Assembly: GCA_937906385.1 (NCBI GenBank)
Contig: CALCYQ010000004.1
Location: forward strand, 320,366-384,365
DNA: 64,000 nt
From: an uncultured Candidatus Saccharibacteria bacterium
Lineage (GTDB): Bacteria > Patescibacteriota > Saccharimonadia > Saccharimonadales > Saccharimonadaceae
Reading direction: 5' to 3'
Numbering within the stretch: the stretch's first letter is position 1; every line of letters starts with the position of its first letter. This document shows, piece after piece, positions 9,801 to 17,390 of this stretch. The notes under the pieces were generated by a model. It was given only the letters and a program-made list of their open reading frames with translations. It did not search any database and was not told the DNA's origin. Position numbers and translations under genes: made by a program.

Positions 9801-10860
9801 ACCTACTAACTTCTCCTGGATGGACGCTTCTACGATCATTGAAGGCGCCGGCAACGTCACCTATTATGCCAAATACACCCCAACCGACACCGACAACTAC
9901 AATATTATTGAAGATATTCCGGTCACCATCTATGTTCACACCACAAAAACTCTCTTAACCCCTAACTTCTCTATCGCCCCAGTTCCATACAATGACAGCA
10001 CCGACCATATCGACCCAGCCGATATTACCGTCACAAACCTCGCCACCGACGAATATACCGTCGTTGGCTCTACAATCACTTCTAATACCACTGCCACCAT
10101 TGTCCTGCGACTATCCGATGCCAAGTTCGCCGATTATTACTTCGACGGTGGCATCCAAGAAAAAGCTTTCGACGTCACTATTACTACCACCTCAATTAGC
10201 TCGGACTATAGTGGCCTCTACGATGGCGCCGCTCACAGCTTCACCTTTAATATCAATACTGATGGCTGTTCCATCGTCTACGCACTCGACGGTGAAAACT
10301 TCAATATCACCACCAAGCCTAGCTTCACCGAAATCGGTAATTACTTCGTCGATATGCGCATCTCTTGCCCAGACCGCGAGACCATCACCAACTTCGCCAT
10401 CATCTCTATCCAAGGCTTCACGGTAACCGGCAATCTCGCCATCATCCGAACCGCCATTGTCACACCGGACAACAGCACCTCTACACTTATAGACAACATC
10501 GTCCTTAACCAAGGCCTGATGGGCACCATGCCAGAAATTCACGACCATGACGGCACCGATCTCGGCTTCCCATATCCAGATACCCTCAAAACCGGCTACC
10601 AATATCACTATGGTATTGGCGATACCTACTACACCCACGACATCGCGGTCCTCGGCGATAATAACGGTGACGGCGAAATCAACGACCTTGATTTCACCGC
10701 TCTCAAAGAGCACTTACGCACCGGTAGTGGTCTGGACGGCGTCTACGCCATCGCTAGCGACGTCAAAAGAACTGACGACGACGTCACGCTCAACTCCGGC
10801 GACCTACTCAGATATAAACAGCACATATTAAATATAAGCACCATCGGAGGAGACCACTAA
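6862..10860 (+). CDS. Secreted subtilisin-like (S8) serine protease with BspA-type LRRs and a C-terminal dockerin-like module
   Basis: This 1332-residue protein starts with a signal or anchor segment (about residues 10-30). A subtilase domain carries the catalytic triad Asp157 (VIDTGLD), His192 (HGHGTH) and Ser356 (GTSMAAP), with oxyanion Asn281. Residues ~540-860 hold BspA/LRR_5-type leucine-rich repeats ('IPASVTSI', 'AF..CFSL'). Ig-like or MBG-like segments follow. The last ~70 residues contain a calcium-loop motif DNNGDGEINDLDF, a spacer and a second degenerate DVTLNSGDLLRYKQHI motif, as in a dockerin. The stop is one base before the next ATG (10862), so the two genes are probably translationally coupled. 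By inference this is a surface-displayed protease acting on host or matrix proteins and docked to its downstream partner. Confidence 0.85.
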   Translation: MVKNKHKNLRWIFVACLALALFITNIIVSNTNDPDINITKLPEEFITNYLDEVGTLDQDHKDYTVIVTSAKSLPETYGAAKVIEAPNHQYILQYDSETAKNAAIRGLREDGIAAQPNFQYKVFQDYNSWGVSTMSIDYALENIPTTSQNSINAAVIDTGLDIDLFNTYYSGKLAGSFNAVHPDQDVTDLHGHGTHVSGTVAEATPSYVKLFAVQASATDDGNLYTSDIITGINYITYYHAADVINMSFGSVYTGDESDVALYQAIEAAKQENIISVAAAGNDSTDAPSAPASFDNTISISAVDASFKLASFSNYGDTITFAAPGVNIKSLMGNNVTLTSYKQPGDDDDHGTISGTSMAAPHATAAVAIIKSINPSLTFDNTVNALKDHAIDLGTSGWDSSFGYGLISFADTNFCANSNSQNCDDYGVFRKMVASQISVSPQLTDFNYYSLTNILPSTITITGTDGFSETHILGELDDVKITGYNPLATSEQTVYVEYLGLETSFKVTNYTDYTSGWVYETSTDDTIAITKYTDSHQKAYKLYIPSQITGKNVTAIKPGTFSSSTNAANYRTLILPSTITTLNNIGNTFVELSSIESQASELTLGSIAIHNLPKLQTITGNILLNASSSGALSNNPLLTTVTLSENTTIIPMDAFFGDKSLKTIVLPDGVTAIEENAFRGTGLTAIALGNNLTTIGAYAFNSSALESIYIPASVTSIDHTAFGWIDTLESLTIAADNPVYDSRDNANAIIVTATNILITGISTTQIPNTVTAIASNAFNQMSLIGIEIPANVQTIEANAFNDCFSLFYIKFPNNQINLADSIITNNTGIWTPVGITFWVYDHSDTLAYAIERDITYRIIDESSSDDKLIVHIAAKYIPGWEEGRNYRAFEQITPENLELTITYLDYTDEVITTFNSVDYEGGADSLRAKDKFAVGIDYGTETGYRHLYQTLELTVEKVDPTYTTPTGLTADPGQTLSELTLPTNFSWMDASTIIEGAGNVTYYAKYTPTDTDNYNIIEDIPVTIYVHTTKTLLTPNFSIAPVPYNDSTDHIDPADITVTNLATDEYTVVGSTITSNTTATIVLRLSDAKFADYYFDGGIQEKAFDVTITTTSISSDYSGLYDGAAHSFTFNINTDGCSIVYALDGENFNITTKPSFTEIGNYFVDMRISCPDRETITNFAIISIQGFTVTGNLAIIRTAIVTPDNSTSTLIDNIVLNQGLMGTMPEIHDHDGTDLGFPYPDTLKTGYQYHYGIGDTYYTHDIAVLGDNNGDGEINDLDFTALKEHLRTGSGLDGVYAIASDVKRTDDDVTLNSGDLLRYKQHILNISTIGGDH

Positions 10861-10861
10861 T

Positions 10862-11437
10862 ATGACACTTAAAAAATTAATCATCCCACTCGCCACATTA
10901 GCGTCCGTTATGTTCTTTACGGCCCCCACCTTTGCCGTTCGCGCGCCAGTCGTCGCTTCCTTTACGTCAAGTGCCGAACAAATCGCAACTGACGGTTCCT
11001 TTACAATTACCCTTTCCTTTACCGCTGCTGCCTGGAATCTTCACGTCACTTCAACTGGCCCCGTCAGCGGCTGCACTTTCGATAATGCTGACGCTACTTC
11101 CGACGCCCAAGACGCCGAACAAAACTTTACTATAAATTGCACCGCCACCGGAGCTGGCACTATTGTTGCCACCCTCTCTGGCGACGTTAGTATCTACGAT
11201 CAAGGCACTATTTATACCGACTCGCAGTCGGGTAGCGTGACAATTATTGCCGCCGATAGCACTTCCGGTGACGACGACCTAAGTGGTGGCAATCCGACAA
11301 GCGACAATCCAACCGCTGACAATGGCACCGCCCTACCGCAAACCTATGACAGCATCAATCGCTCTCTCGTCGCCGTCGGCGCCCTCAGCGCCGTTATGGC
11401 CGGCGTCTATCTTTATAACCGCAGTCGCCGCGGATAG
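10862..11437 (+). CDS. Small membrane-anchored surface protein with a cohesin/Ig-like domain
   Basis: This 191-residue protein has a signal peptide (cleavage near 'PTFA', residue ~28), then one beta-sandwich domain at about residues 30-130 with two cysteines (GCTFDNA, INCTATG). A Gly/Asp/Thr-rich linker follows, then a C-terminal membrane segment near residues 165-185 ending in the cytoplasmic motif RSRRG. The domain resembles, from memory, the cohesin/Ig-like domains found beside dockerin-type proteins in Firmicutes; this was not checked. It directly follows the dockerin-bearing protease, separated by a single base. The inferred role is a cell-surface receptor that holds the protease. Confidence 0.6.
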   Translation: MTLKKLIIPLATLASVMFFTAPTFAVRAPVVASFTSSAEQIATDGSFTITLSFTAAAWNLHVTSTGPVSGCTFDNADATSDAQDAEQNFTINCTATGAGTIVATLSGDVSIYDQGTIYTDSQSGSVTIIAADSTSGDDDLSGGNPTSDNPTADNGTALPQTYDSINRSLVAVGALSAVMAGVYLYNRSRRG

Positions 11438-11452
11438 ACCATCTTACCCCTA

Positions 11453-11466
11453 TTTATGTTATAATG
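11453..11466 (+). promoter_or_regulatory. Extended -10 promoter for tyrS
   Basis: TTTATGT followed by TATAAT lies 31 bp before the tyrS ATG. An AGGAG ribosome site follows, so this transcript has a short leader. Confidence 0.55.
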
Positions 11467-11496
11467 TAACAGATAACAACTAATAGGAGTATTCTC

Positions 11497-12711
11497 ATGA
11501 AATTATCCGAAGAACTCCAGTGGCGCGGCTTCGTCGCCGAGCATACGCTGGATCAGATATCAGACCTAGACAAAGCTCCGCGTAATTTCTATTGGGGCAC
11601 CGATCCTAGTGCCGATTCGCTTCATATCGGTCATCTCGCTGCCCTCATGATGTGCGCATGCTTCGTTCGCCATGGTTATACTCCATACTATCTCGTTGGT
11701 GGCGCTACCGGCCAAATCGGCGATCCAAAAGATACCGTTGAGCGCGATCTAAAAGGCCTCGATGAAATCGAGAAAAACAAAGCTGCTCTGGCCGCCCAGA
11801 TTATCCGCGTCACCCACTCTCCAGAAGGCACTCAGCTCGTTGATAACAACGATTGGTTCAAAGATATTAAATTCCTACCTTTCCTCCGCGAAATCGGCAA
11901 AGCCTTCAGTATGACGCAGCTGCTTGACCGTCAATTCGTCCAAAAACGCATCGGCGAAGGCGGCTCCGGCATTTCCTACGCTGAATTTAGCTACACCCTC
12001 ATTCAGGGCTACGATTTCTTACATCTTTTCCGCACCTACAACGTCGACCTCCAGCTTTGCGGCGCCGACCAATTCGGCAACTGTACCTCTGGCATTCATC
12101 TCATTAAGCGCCTCGAAAACCACGAAGCCGACTGCTATTCTTGCCCACTTATCATCGACAAAGTTACCGGCCGTAAATTCGGCAAATCCGAAGGCAACGC
12201 CGTCTGGCTCGACCCAGCAAAAACCAGCATTTTCGATTTCTACCAATTCTGGCTTAATCAGTCCGACGAAGCCCTCGAAGACTACTTCAAATACTTCACC
12301 TTCGTCATGCCAGATGAACTTGATCAAATCCTCACCGAGCATCGCGAAAATCCATCCGCCCGCCTCGGCCAAAAACGCCTCGGCTTTGAGGTTACCAAGG
12401 TCGTCCACGGCGAAGCGGCCGCAAAAAGTGCTGAAAAACTCACCGCTTTCCTCTTTGGTGACGGCAAAATTTCCGACCTCACCACCGACGACGTCGAGTT
12501 ACTCGCACAAAGCTTCCCAACTGCCGCCACTGGCAAAACACTTGTCGACATCCTCGCCGAAACCGGCCTCGCCAGCAGCAAAGGCGAAGCTCGCAAACTC
12601 ATCTCTGGCAACGCTATTTCCATCAATGGTGTCAAAGTCACCGCCGATCAGACGATTTCCGAGCTTTCCCTCATCAAAAAAGGCAAAAATAAATTCGCCC
12701 TCGTACGCTAA
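11497..12711 (+). CDS. tyrS: Tyrosyl-tRNA synthetase
   Basis: This 404-residue class I synthetase charges tRNA-Tyr. The HIGH motif is HIGH in 'SLHIGHLAAL' (near residue 45), the KMSKS-type loop is KFGKSEGN, and the tyrosine pocket motifs 'GADQFGN' and 'YAEFSYTLIQGYDF' are present. The last ~60 residues form an S4 RNA-binding domain ('KGEARKLISGNAISINGVKV'). The length is normal for the family. The start is set by AGGAG at 11484-11488. It is monocistronic, with its own promoter at 11453. Confidence 0.96.
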   Translation: MKLSEELQWRGFVAEHTLDQISDLDKAPRNFYWGTDPSADSLHIGHLAALMMCACFVRHGYTPYYLVGGATGQIGDPKDTVERDLKGLDEIEKNKAALAAQIIRVTHSPEGTQLVDNNDWFKDIKFLPFLREIGKAFSMTQLLDRQFVQKRIGEGGSGISYAEFSYTLIQGYDFLHLFRTYNVDLQLCGADQFGNCTSGIHLIKRLENHEADCYSCPLIIDKVTGRKFGKSEGNAVWLDPAKTSIFDFYQFWLNQSDEALEDYFKYFTFVMPDELDQILTEHRENPSARLGQKRLGFEVTKVVHGEAAAKSAEKLTAFLFGDGKISDLTTDDVELLAQSFPTAATGKTLVDILAETGLASSKGEARKLISGNAISINGVKVTADQTISELSLIKKGKNKFALVR

Positions 12712-12749
12712 GACAGCCCATTTTACCCCTATTAAGCATAAGCGTACTA

Positions 12750-12778
12750 TTGACTTTTTGAAGCATAAGTGATATAAT
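12750..12778 (+). promoter_or_regulatory. Sigma70-type promoter for the 12838 gene
   Basis: TTGACT (12750-12755) and TATAAT (12773-12778) with 17-bp spacing form one of the best -35/-10 pairs in the window. Confidence 0.65.
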
Positions 12779-12837
12779 CATTCGCATCATTGATGGATGA
12801 TTGTATGCCATCACGCACATTGCAAAGGAGAATGACT

Positions 12838-13215
12838 ATGCATACTCAAAAAGTCGTTTCGTTGCACCCTGTCTTGGCCTTTATCTTTGGTCTCAACCAG
12901 AAAACTATGGCCGATTCCTTTTGCTCCGCTTCGACAACGAATATCAGCAATCTGGAAACCGACGAGTCCGTACAGCTCGCTTTCGGCGACGCCGAGTATA
13001 TCGATAACTACTGCCAGCGCATCATCGATGGCACTGCAAGTATCCATAAACTCATCTACGCTCTTCCAAGCCTAACTCTATCTATGAGAAAGCGCTCCTC
13101 AAGCGACCGCGTCGCTGTTAAAAACAGCTTAAAACAGGTTCTCTTCCACGCTGAAATCTCCGATGCGGAGAGAGAGCGGATCTATAACTCCGTATGCGAA
13201 ATCTGTCGTATGTAA
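12838..13215 (+). CDS. Hypothetical 125-residue protein
   Basis: I do not recognise this protein. The start at 12838 is chosen because AAGGAG sits 7 bases upstream; upstream in-frame codons lack a ribosome site. The protein has no signal peptide or membrane segment. It has a helical C-terminal half ending 'RIYNSVCEICRM'. It contains five cysteines, including a closing CEIC pair that could bind metal or form a disulfide. It sits alone between its own promoter (12750) and a strong terminator (13234), so it is an independent transcription unit. The composition is ordinary for the window. Confidence 0.7.
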   Translation: MHTQKVVSLHPVLAFIFGLNQKTMADSFCSASTTNISNLETDESVQLAFGDAEYIDNYCQRIIDGTASIHKLIYALPSLTLSMRKRSSSDRVAVKNSLKQVLFHAEISDAERERIYNSVCEICRM

Positions 13216-13233
13216 GTTATTCTTCGCTCCCAG

Positions 13234-13266
13234 ACCCCACCCCAACCGGTGGGGTTTTCTTTTTAT
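13234..13266 (+). terminator. Intrinsic terminator after the 12838 gene
   Basis: ACCCCACC and GGTGGGGT form a GC-rich stem around a short loop, followed by a T-rich run. Confidence 0.75.
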
Positions 13267-13286
13267 GCTTTTATAGCAAAATACTA

Positions 13287-13315
13287 TTGACTTTTTTGCA
13301 AAAGTGTGCTAATAT
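13287..13315 (+). promoter_or_regulatory. Sigma70-type promoter for the 13490 gene
   Basis: TTGACT (13287-13292) and TAATAT (13310-13315) with a 17-bp spacer predict a transcript start near 13322, just before the first leader hairpin. Confidence 0.6.
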
Positions 13316-13322
13316 TATATTC

Positions 13323-13463
13323 GTATCTATCAGCGTATAGATACTGCACCTTTGGAGACTTCCAAAGCTTACTTTCAACTATTCCCTCTTACCGGGCATC
13401 AAGCACGTTATTTTAGCGTGTTTAATGCTCGGTGAGAGCCTCATAGTGCATGGCGCACATGAG
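13323..13463 (+). ncRNA. Structured 5' leader: four consecutive hairpins of unknown class
   Basis: Four stems follow each other. 13323-13344 has an 8-bp perfect stem (GTATCTAT). 13350-13367 has a 7-bp stem (CTTTGGA). 13391-13433 has a 17-bp stem with two G-U pairs and one mismatch. 13440-13463 has CTCAT/ATGAG plus GTGC/GCAC. They fill the gap between the promoter and the AAGGAG ribosome site of the next gene. A cis-regulatory RNA or a stable small RNA is possible. I recognise no riboswitch core. Confidence 0.5.
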
Positions 13464-13489
13464 AAACGTTCGAAAGGAGCTCAAGAACC

Positions 13490-14164
13490 ATGAAAAAGAT
13501 GTTTATCGTTCACCCTGATGGGACCTACACCACCGCCTGCGAGGACCCTCGCTACACCGATATGGTCGTGTATCACACCGATGCCGGCAATCTGAAGATC
13601 GAGGCGCCCTGCAATGGCAACTTCTCTACCGCTGCTCAGCGCAAGACGGTCAATGAACTGGCCGGCAAGTGGCTGGACAGCAAGGTTAGCAAGATCGGTA
13701 TCTCCGCCAGTGGCGAGATCACTGTCCGCGAGGACAAGTCCAACGATGACGGCATCGAGATCCGCTTCATCACCGCCAGCACCGACGGCAAGCTGTCTCA
13801 GGACGAGGCTGTTGCCGGCGCCGGTCTGATCGGCGAATGGGTGGGTAAGACTGCCAAGAAGGATACGGCCAAGAAGGCCGCTCCCGCTGCTCCCGCTGCC
13901 ACTGCCAATGACGACGACAAGAAGACTCCGCCTCCGGCTGAGCCCGACAAGAAGTCCGATCCGGCACCTGACGACGGTGACACTCCGCCGGCTGGTCCCG
14001 ACAAGAAGAGCGATCCCGCTCCCGTCGCACCCGACAAGAAGAGCGATCCCGCTCCCGATCCGGCACCGACCAAGAGCACTCCTGCTCCGGCCAAGAAGGA
14101 CGGGGTCCACTGGGATCCGAATCTGTCCGTCGATGAGAACATCGAGAGACTCTGGAACGCGTAA
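13490..14164 (+). CDS. Hypothetical protein with Pro/Lys/Asp-rich C-terminal repeats
   Basis: I do not recognise this 224-residue protein. AAGGAG precedes the ATG. Residues 1-115 look like a small alpha/beta domain ('MKKMFIVHPDGTYTTACEDP'). Residues ~120-205 are a low-complexity linker repeating a PDKKSDPAP-type unit, ending in a short conserved-looking tail 'HWDPNLSVDENIERLWN'. There is no signal peptide or membrane segment. Codon use differs sharply from its neighbours: AAG rather than AAA for Lys, and more CTG and GGC. This suggests either recent transfer or selection for very high expression. The gene is bracketed by an elaborate leader and a strong terminator (14267). Confidence 0.7.
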   Translation: MKKMFIVHPDGTYTTACEDPRYTDMVVYHTDAGNLKIEAPCNGNFSTAAQRKTVNELAGKWLDSKVSKIGISASGEITVREDKSNDDGIEIRFITASTDGKLSQDEAVAGAGLIGEWVGKTAKKDTAKKAAPAAPAATANDDDKKTPPPAEPDKKSDPAPDDGDTPPAGPDKKSDPAPVAPDKKSDPAPDPAPTKSTPAPAKKDGVHWDPNLSVDENIERLWNA

Positions 14165-14266
14165 GCGAACCATCGCCCGCAAGGGCAGCAGCCTCTCAAG
14201 GGAATTCATGAAGACGACAAACCGCTCTAGTTGAGCAACTTCATGGAGGAAGTCTCCGCAAATTCC

Positions 14267-14295
14267 AAGCCGCGCCCTAAAAAGCGCGGCTTTTC
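14267..14295 (+). terminator. Intrinsic terminator after the 13490 gene
   Basis: AAGCCGCGC and GCGCGGCTT form a perfect 9-bp stem followed by TTTT. The preceding stretch 14165-14266 carries no gene but contains GGAAGTCTCC (14248-14257), an exact complement of leader bases 13354-13363. Confidence 0.8.
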
Positions 14296-14359
14296 CCTTT
14301 CTAGGCATAAGCCTTAAAATCTTGTATAATAACCTCCATAACACTTGGAGGTATATTTT

Positions 14360-15130
14360 ATGAAAAAAGTATTAGCATTCGACGTCGATCAGACCTTAAA
14401 TATTGCCAAAACCCCGATTCCTCCAGAGATCGCCGAGCTTCTCACGAAATGTCTTGACCATTTTGAAATCTGCCCAATTTCCGGCCAAAAATTCGACCAA
14501 TTTTTGATTCAAATCGTCGACGAAATGAAAGATGCCACCCCAGAACAGCTCACCCATCTCCATCTCTTCGTTGCTCAAGGCACTCAATATTACCGCTACG
14601 ACGCCAAGAAAAAAGATTGGGATCAAGTCTATAATTATCCACTCACCGATGAGCAAGTTGCCAAAATTACCGAAGCCATCGAAACGGCCGCCAAAGAACT
14701 CGGTTACTGGGAAGAAGATAAGCTCGCTGCAGGCGACGAAATTATCGAAAACCGCCTCAGCCAGGTCACCTTCTCTGCCCTCGGCCAAAAAGCCGGCACC
14801 GAAGCTAAATATGCCTGGGACCCAGACCACAAGAAACGCGAAGCTATCGTCAAACGCTGCAAAGAACTCGCCCCAGAATTCGATTATGAAATCGGCGGCA
14901 CCACTTCTATCAATGCCATCACTCCAGGCATGAATAAAGTCTTTGGCATGACGCACCTCATGGAAGAACTCAACGTCAAAAAAGAAGACATCCTCTACTT
15001 TGGCGATATGACTCAACCTGGCGGCAACGATTATCCAGTCGTCCAAATGGGTATCGAAACTATTACTGTTCGCTCCCACGAAGATACCGCCTACGCCCTC
15101 CGTGGCATTTTAGGCCTGCTCGACAAGTAG
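14360..15130 (+). CDS. HAD-superfamily hydrolase, eukaryotic-type phosphomannomutase-like
   Basis: This protein of about 256 residues has a GGAGG ribosome site before ATG 14360; an upstream TTG is less likely. HAD motif I is FDVDQTLN (nucleophile Asp and acid Asp), motif II is CPISGQK, and motif IV is 'GDMTQPGGNDYPV'. The last closely matches the GD..GGND loop of HAD-type phosphomannomutases. By family knowledge such enzymes interconvert mannose-6-P and mannose-1-P, supplying GDP-mannose for glycans; other cap-C2 phosphatases are possible. It is followed by a separately promoted membrane protein gene. Confidence 0.75.
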   Translation: MKKVLAFDVDQTLNIAKTPIPPEIAELLTKCLDHFEICPISGQKFDQFLIQIVDEMKDATPEQLTHLHLFVAQGTQYYRYDAKKKDWDQVYNYPLTDEQVAKITEAIETAAKELGYWEEDKLAAGDEIIENRLSQVTFSALGQKAGTEAKYAWDPDHKKREAIVKRCKELAPEFDYEIGGTTSINAITPGMNKVFGMTHLMEELNVKKEDILYFGDMTQPGGNDYPVVQMGIETITVRSHEDTAYALRGILGLLDK

Positions 15131-15149
15131 CTTGTGCTAGAATAATAGT

Positions 15150-15683
15150 ATGAAGAGGAAGAAAACTGCGGATAAACATTATTTTGCACGTATCTGTCGC
15201 ACGCTCGGTCGTTTCTCGATGTGCGCCGGCGCGATTCTAGCATTAGGTATGATTATTTTGGGCATTTTGCGCGCTACGCAACCCGCCATTAACACTCAGC
15301 TTTCCGAGTCTTACCGTGCCATCAATAACTCTTCCGTCGACAGTCTTCCTTCCGTCACAAATAATCACGCTTCCGGCTTTAATCTCGGCGCCGCCATGTT
15401 GGCTATCGCCGTCTCGGCTGGCATCATCCTTTTCTTCGCTCAAGCGCTCAAAAGCTACAACTCCTCCATCCGCAAAGCCATCGCCAAGGTCGCCGAGCTC
15501 GCTCATTTGCCAATCTTCATCGTCGAGCTTGCGCTCACGCTGATTTTCTGGGTTATTACCATCTTATTCATGTTCCAAGACCTACCAGTTTTCAGCCTCT
15601 ACATCTTTATTACCTTCATCATTAATGAATTATTGTTCATTTTTGCTTGGCTATCTTACGGTCGTCCGGTTTATACCTTATAA
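15150..15683 (+). CDS. Four-helix integral membrane protein, unknown
   Basis: I do not recognise this 177-residue protein. Hydrophobic segments lie near residues 22-42, 80-100, 118-140 and 147-167. A polar, Ser/Asn-rich loop (~45-75) after the first helix is probably external. No SD is seen. A TAGAAT box ends exactly 6 bases before the ATG, suggesting a leaderless mRNA. Confidence 0.65.
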   Translation: MKRKKTADKHYFARICRTLGRFSMCAGAILALGMIILGILRATQPAINTQLSESYRAINNSSVDSLPSVTNNHASGFNLGAAMLAIAVSAGIILFFAQALKSYNSSIRKAIAKVAELAHLPIFIVELALTLIFWVITILFMFQDLPVFSLYIFITFIINELLFIFAWLSYGRPVYTL

Positions 15684-15705
15684 TTCCCTCCATTTTCATC
15701 TTGCT

Positions 15706-15716
15706 TATGTTAAAAT
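15706..15716 (+). promoter_or_regulatory. Extended -10 promoter, leaderless tpiA
   Basis: TTATG then TAAAAT (15711-15716), 6 bases before the tpiA ATG, with no ribosome site in between. Confidence 0.55.
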
Positions 15717-15722
15717 ATAAGC

Positions 15723-16511
15723 ATGACTAGTCCTCGCAAAACTTATATTATCGCTAACTGGAAGATGAACTTCACTCCGGGTGAAGCTAGTCTCTATTTG
15801 AATCGCTTACAAAAGCGCATTCCAGCTGGCCGCAACCCACAAGTTGTTCTCGCTGCGCCTACCGTAGCACTTCAAACTTTATCTCTGCAAATTGACCGCC
15901 GTCAGTGCAAACTTGCCGCACAAAATTTCTACTGGCGCGATTATGGCGCTTTCACTGGTGAAACTTCTATTTCTCAAATTCGCAGTTTTGTGGATTACGC
16001 TCTCGTCGGACATTCCGAACGTCGCTATATCTTTAACGAGTCACAAGAGGATATCGCGCAGAAAGTTGCCGCCGCTATTCGTAACGGCGTCACCCCCGTG
16101 CTCTGCATCGGCGAGACCGCACTCGAACGCAAAGATGGCGAAACCGCTGCCGCCATTTACAATCAACTTACCAGCGGCCTTCATGAAGTTAGTAAAGAGG
16201 ACATTTCTAAAGTAATTATTGCCTACGAACCAGTTTGGGCAATTTCCAGCAACAAAAACGCCAAACCGGCCAAACCAGCCGACATTGAAAAAGCTCAGAT
16301 GATTATTCGCCAAGATCTCGCGCATCTCTACGGCAAAGACATCGCCGAAGCCGTGCCGATTCTCTATGGTGGCTCCGTTAATGCCGACACTGCTGCCGGC
16401 TACCTCGAAATCGAAGGCATCGATGGCCTCCTAATCGGAGGCGCAAGTTTGATAGCAGATACATTCTGTGCTATCGTAGAGACAGCTAAAAGGATTAAAA
16501 ATGAGCGATAA
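15723..16511 (+). CDS. tpiA: Triosephosphate isomerase
   Basis: This 262-residue TIM barrel interconverts DHAP and glyceraldehyde-3-P in cytosolic glycolysis. The catalytic residues are visible: Asn12 and Lys14 (ANWKMN), His97 (GHSERR) and Glu169 (AYEPVWAI). The phosphate-binding 'YGGSV' and 'GGASL' loops are intact. The insert 'SNKNAKPAKPAD' near residue 178 enlarges loop 6 compared with typical TIMs. Its 3' end overlaps the next gene by 11 bases. Confidence 0.96.
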   Translation: MTSPRKTYIIANWKMNFTPGEASLYLNRLQKRIPAGRNPQVVLAAPTVALQTLSLQIDRRQCKLAAQNFYWRDYGAFTGETSISQIRSFVDYALVGHSERRYIFNESQEDIAQKVAAAIRNGVTPVLCIGETALERKDGETAAAIYNQLTSGLHEVSKEDISKVIIAYEPVWAISSNKNAKPAKPADIEKAQMIIRQDLAHLYGKDIAEAVPILYGGSVNADTAAGYLEIEGIDGLLIGGASLIADTFCAIVETAKRIKNER

Positions 16512-17337
16512 TATAGACTATGCCGAACTAGATAAAGCCGTAAACGAAGCGATTAAATCTAATCAAGCGGCTCGTCCAGTTGCTAAGTCTACCTCAAAGC
16601 CTGTTGTAAAAAATACAACAGCTCCGCGTCCGCATGGCCAATTCATGGATTTTGTCCGCCGCCCAGCGAACACCGCTACGAAGCCTGTTGCCCGCCCAGT
16701 CGTCGCTCCTACCGTTAAAACCACGACCGCGATTGCTAAACCGGCTGCCAAGCCAGTCGCTCGTCCAGTCGCAAAACCAGTTGCGCATCCTACTCCGCGC
16801 CCGGTTGCACATCCAGTCGCCAAGCCAGTCGCTAAAACACCAGTTCATCCAGCCGCACATCGCGCCGTTGCAACTCACCCAAATGTCGCCACTCAGATTC
16901 AGCAGCGCCAAGCTAAAACCACTCCGCAGCCGGCTACCACTCCAACAGCAAAGCCGGTCGTCAAACCAGTTGCCAAGCCTGCGCCAAAACTAGCCGAAAA
17001 ACCAATCGTACGCAAAGCTACCGAAGAAAAAGCTCCAAACGCTAACAATTATTCTCTTGGCGGCCGTTCCCCATTCTTGACTGATGCCAAGGTCGAAAAA
17101 CATCCACTTGGCAAGAACATCCCAGAAACCAGTTCTTCCGCTCTCAAGAGCACCAAGAATACCTATAGCCAAAAAGCTCCTAGCAAAGCTACGCATCATG
17201 CCAAAAAGCATGTCGTTACCGAAGCACCAAAGAAGCACACGGGTTGGCTCTGGGCACTCGTCGTATTATTTGTCCTTGCCGCAGGCGGTGGCCTCGGCTA
17301 CCTCGCCTACATCTTGGTATTTGCCGGCGGCTTCTAA
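16501..17337 (+). CDS. Tail-anchored protein with Lys-Pro-Val-Ala repeats, unknown
   Basis: This 278-residue protein overlaps the end of tpiA. A short acidic N-terminus is followed by a long low-complexity region (about residues 25-175) built from KPVAKPVA/RPVAHPVA units. A basic stretch follows, then a single C-terminal membrane helix (about residues 250-275). Cationic Pro/Ala/Lys repeats resemble wall- or DNA-contacting linkers in other bacteria. No function can be assigned. The repeat is encoded by varied codons, so it has been maintained rather than recently expanded. A perfect TGTTGTA-N5-TACAACA palindrome lies inside the gene at 16602-16620. Confidence 0.7.
   Translation: MSDNIDYAELDKAVNEAIKSNQAARPVAKSTSKPVVKNTTAPRPHGQFMDFVRRPANTATKPVARPVVAPTVKTTTAIAKPAAKPVARPVAKPVAHPTPRPVAHPVAKPVAKTPVHPAAHRAVATHPNVATQIQQRQAKTTPQPATTPTAKPVVKPVAKPAPKLAEKPIVRKATEEKAPNANNYSLGGRSPFLTDAKVEKHPLGKNIPETSSSALKSTKNTYSQKAPSKATHHAKKHVVTEAPKKHTGWLWALVVLFVLAAGGGLGYLAYILVFAGGF
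16602..16620. repeat. Intragenic copy of the 19-bp palindrome
   Basis: TGTTGTA-aaaaa-TACAACA is identical in both arms to the two copies at 6487 and 6530. It encodes VVKNTT in frame using AT-rich codons that are uncommon in this gene. Confidence 0.4.
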
Positions 17338-17390
17338 ATCTGATATAATACAAACACGCTACATGATCGCATCTAGCGTGTTTTCATGTG

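Noticed and set aside
11924..12772. Plus-strand frame of 282 codons overlapping tyrS
   Set aside because: Ser/Thr/Pro/Lys-rich out-of-frame shadow of a clearly conserved synthetase.
13481..14344. Minus-strand frame of 287 codons opposite the 13490 gene
   Set aside because: Gly/Leu/Val/Arg low-complexity translation of the PDKKSDPAP repeats read backwards; no promoter or ribosome site.
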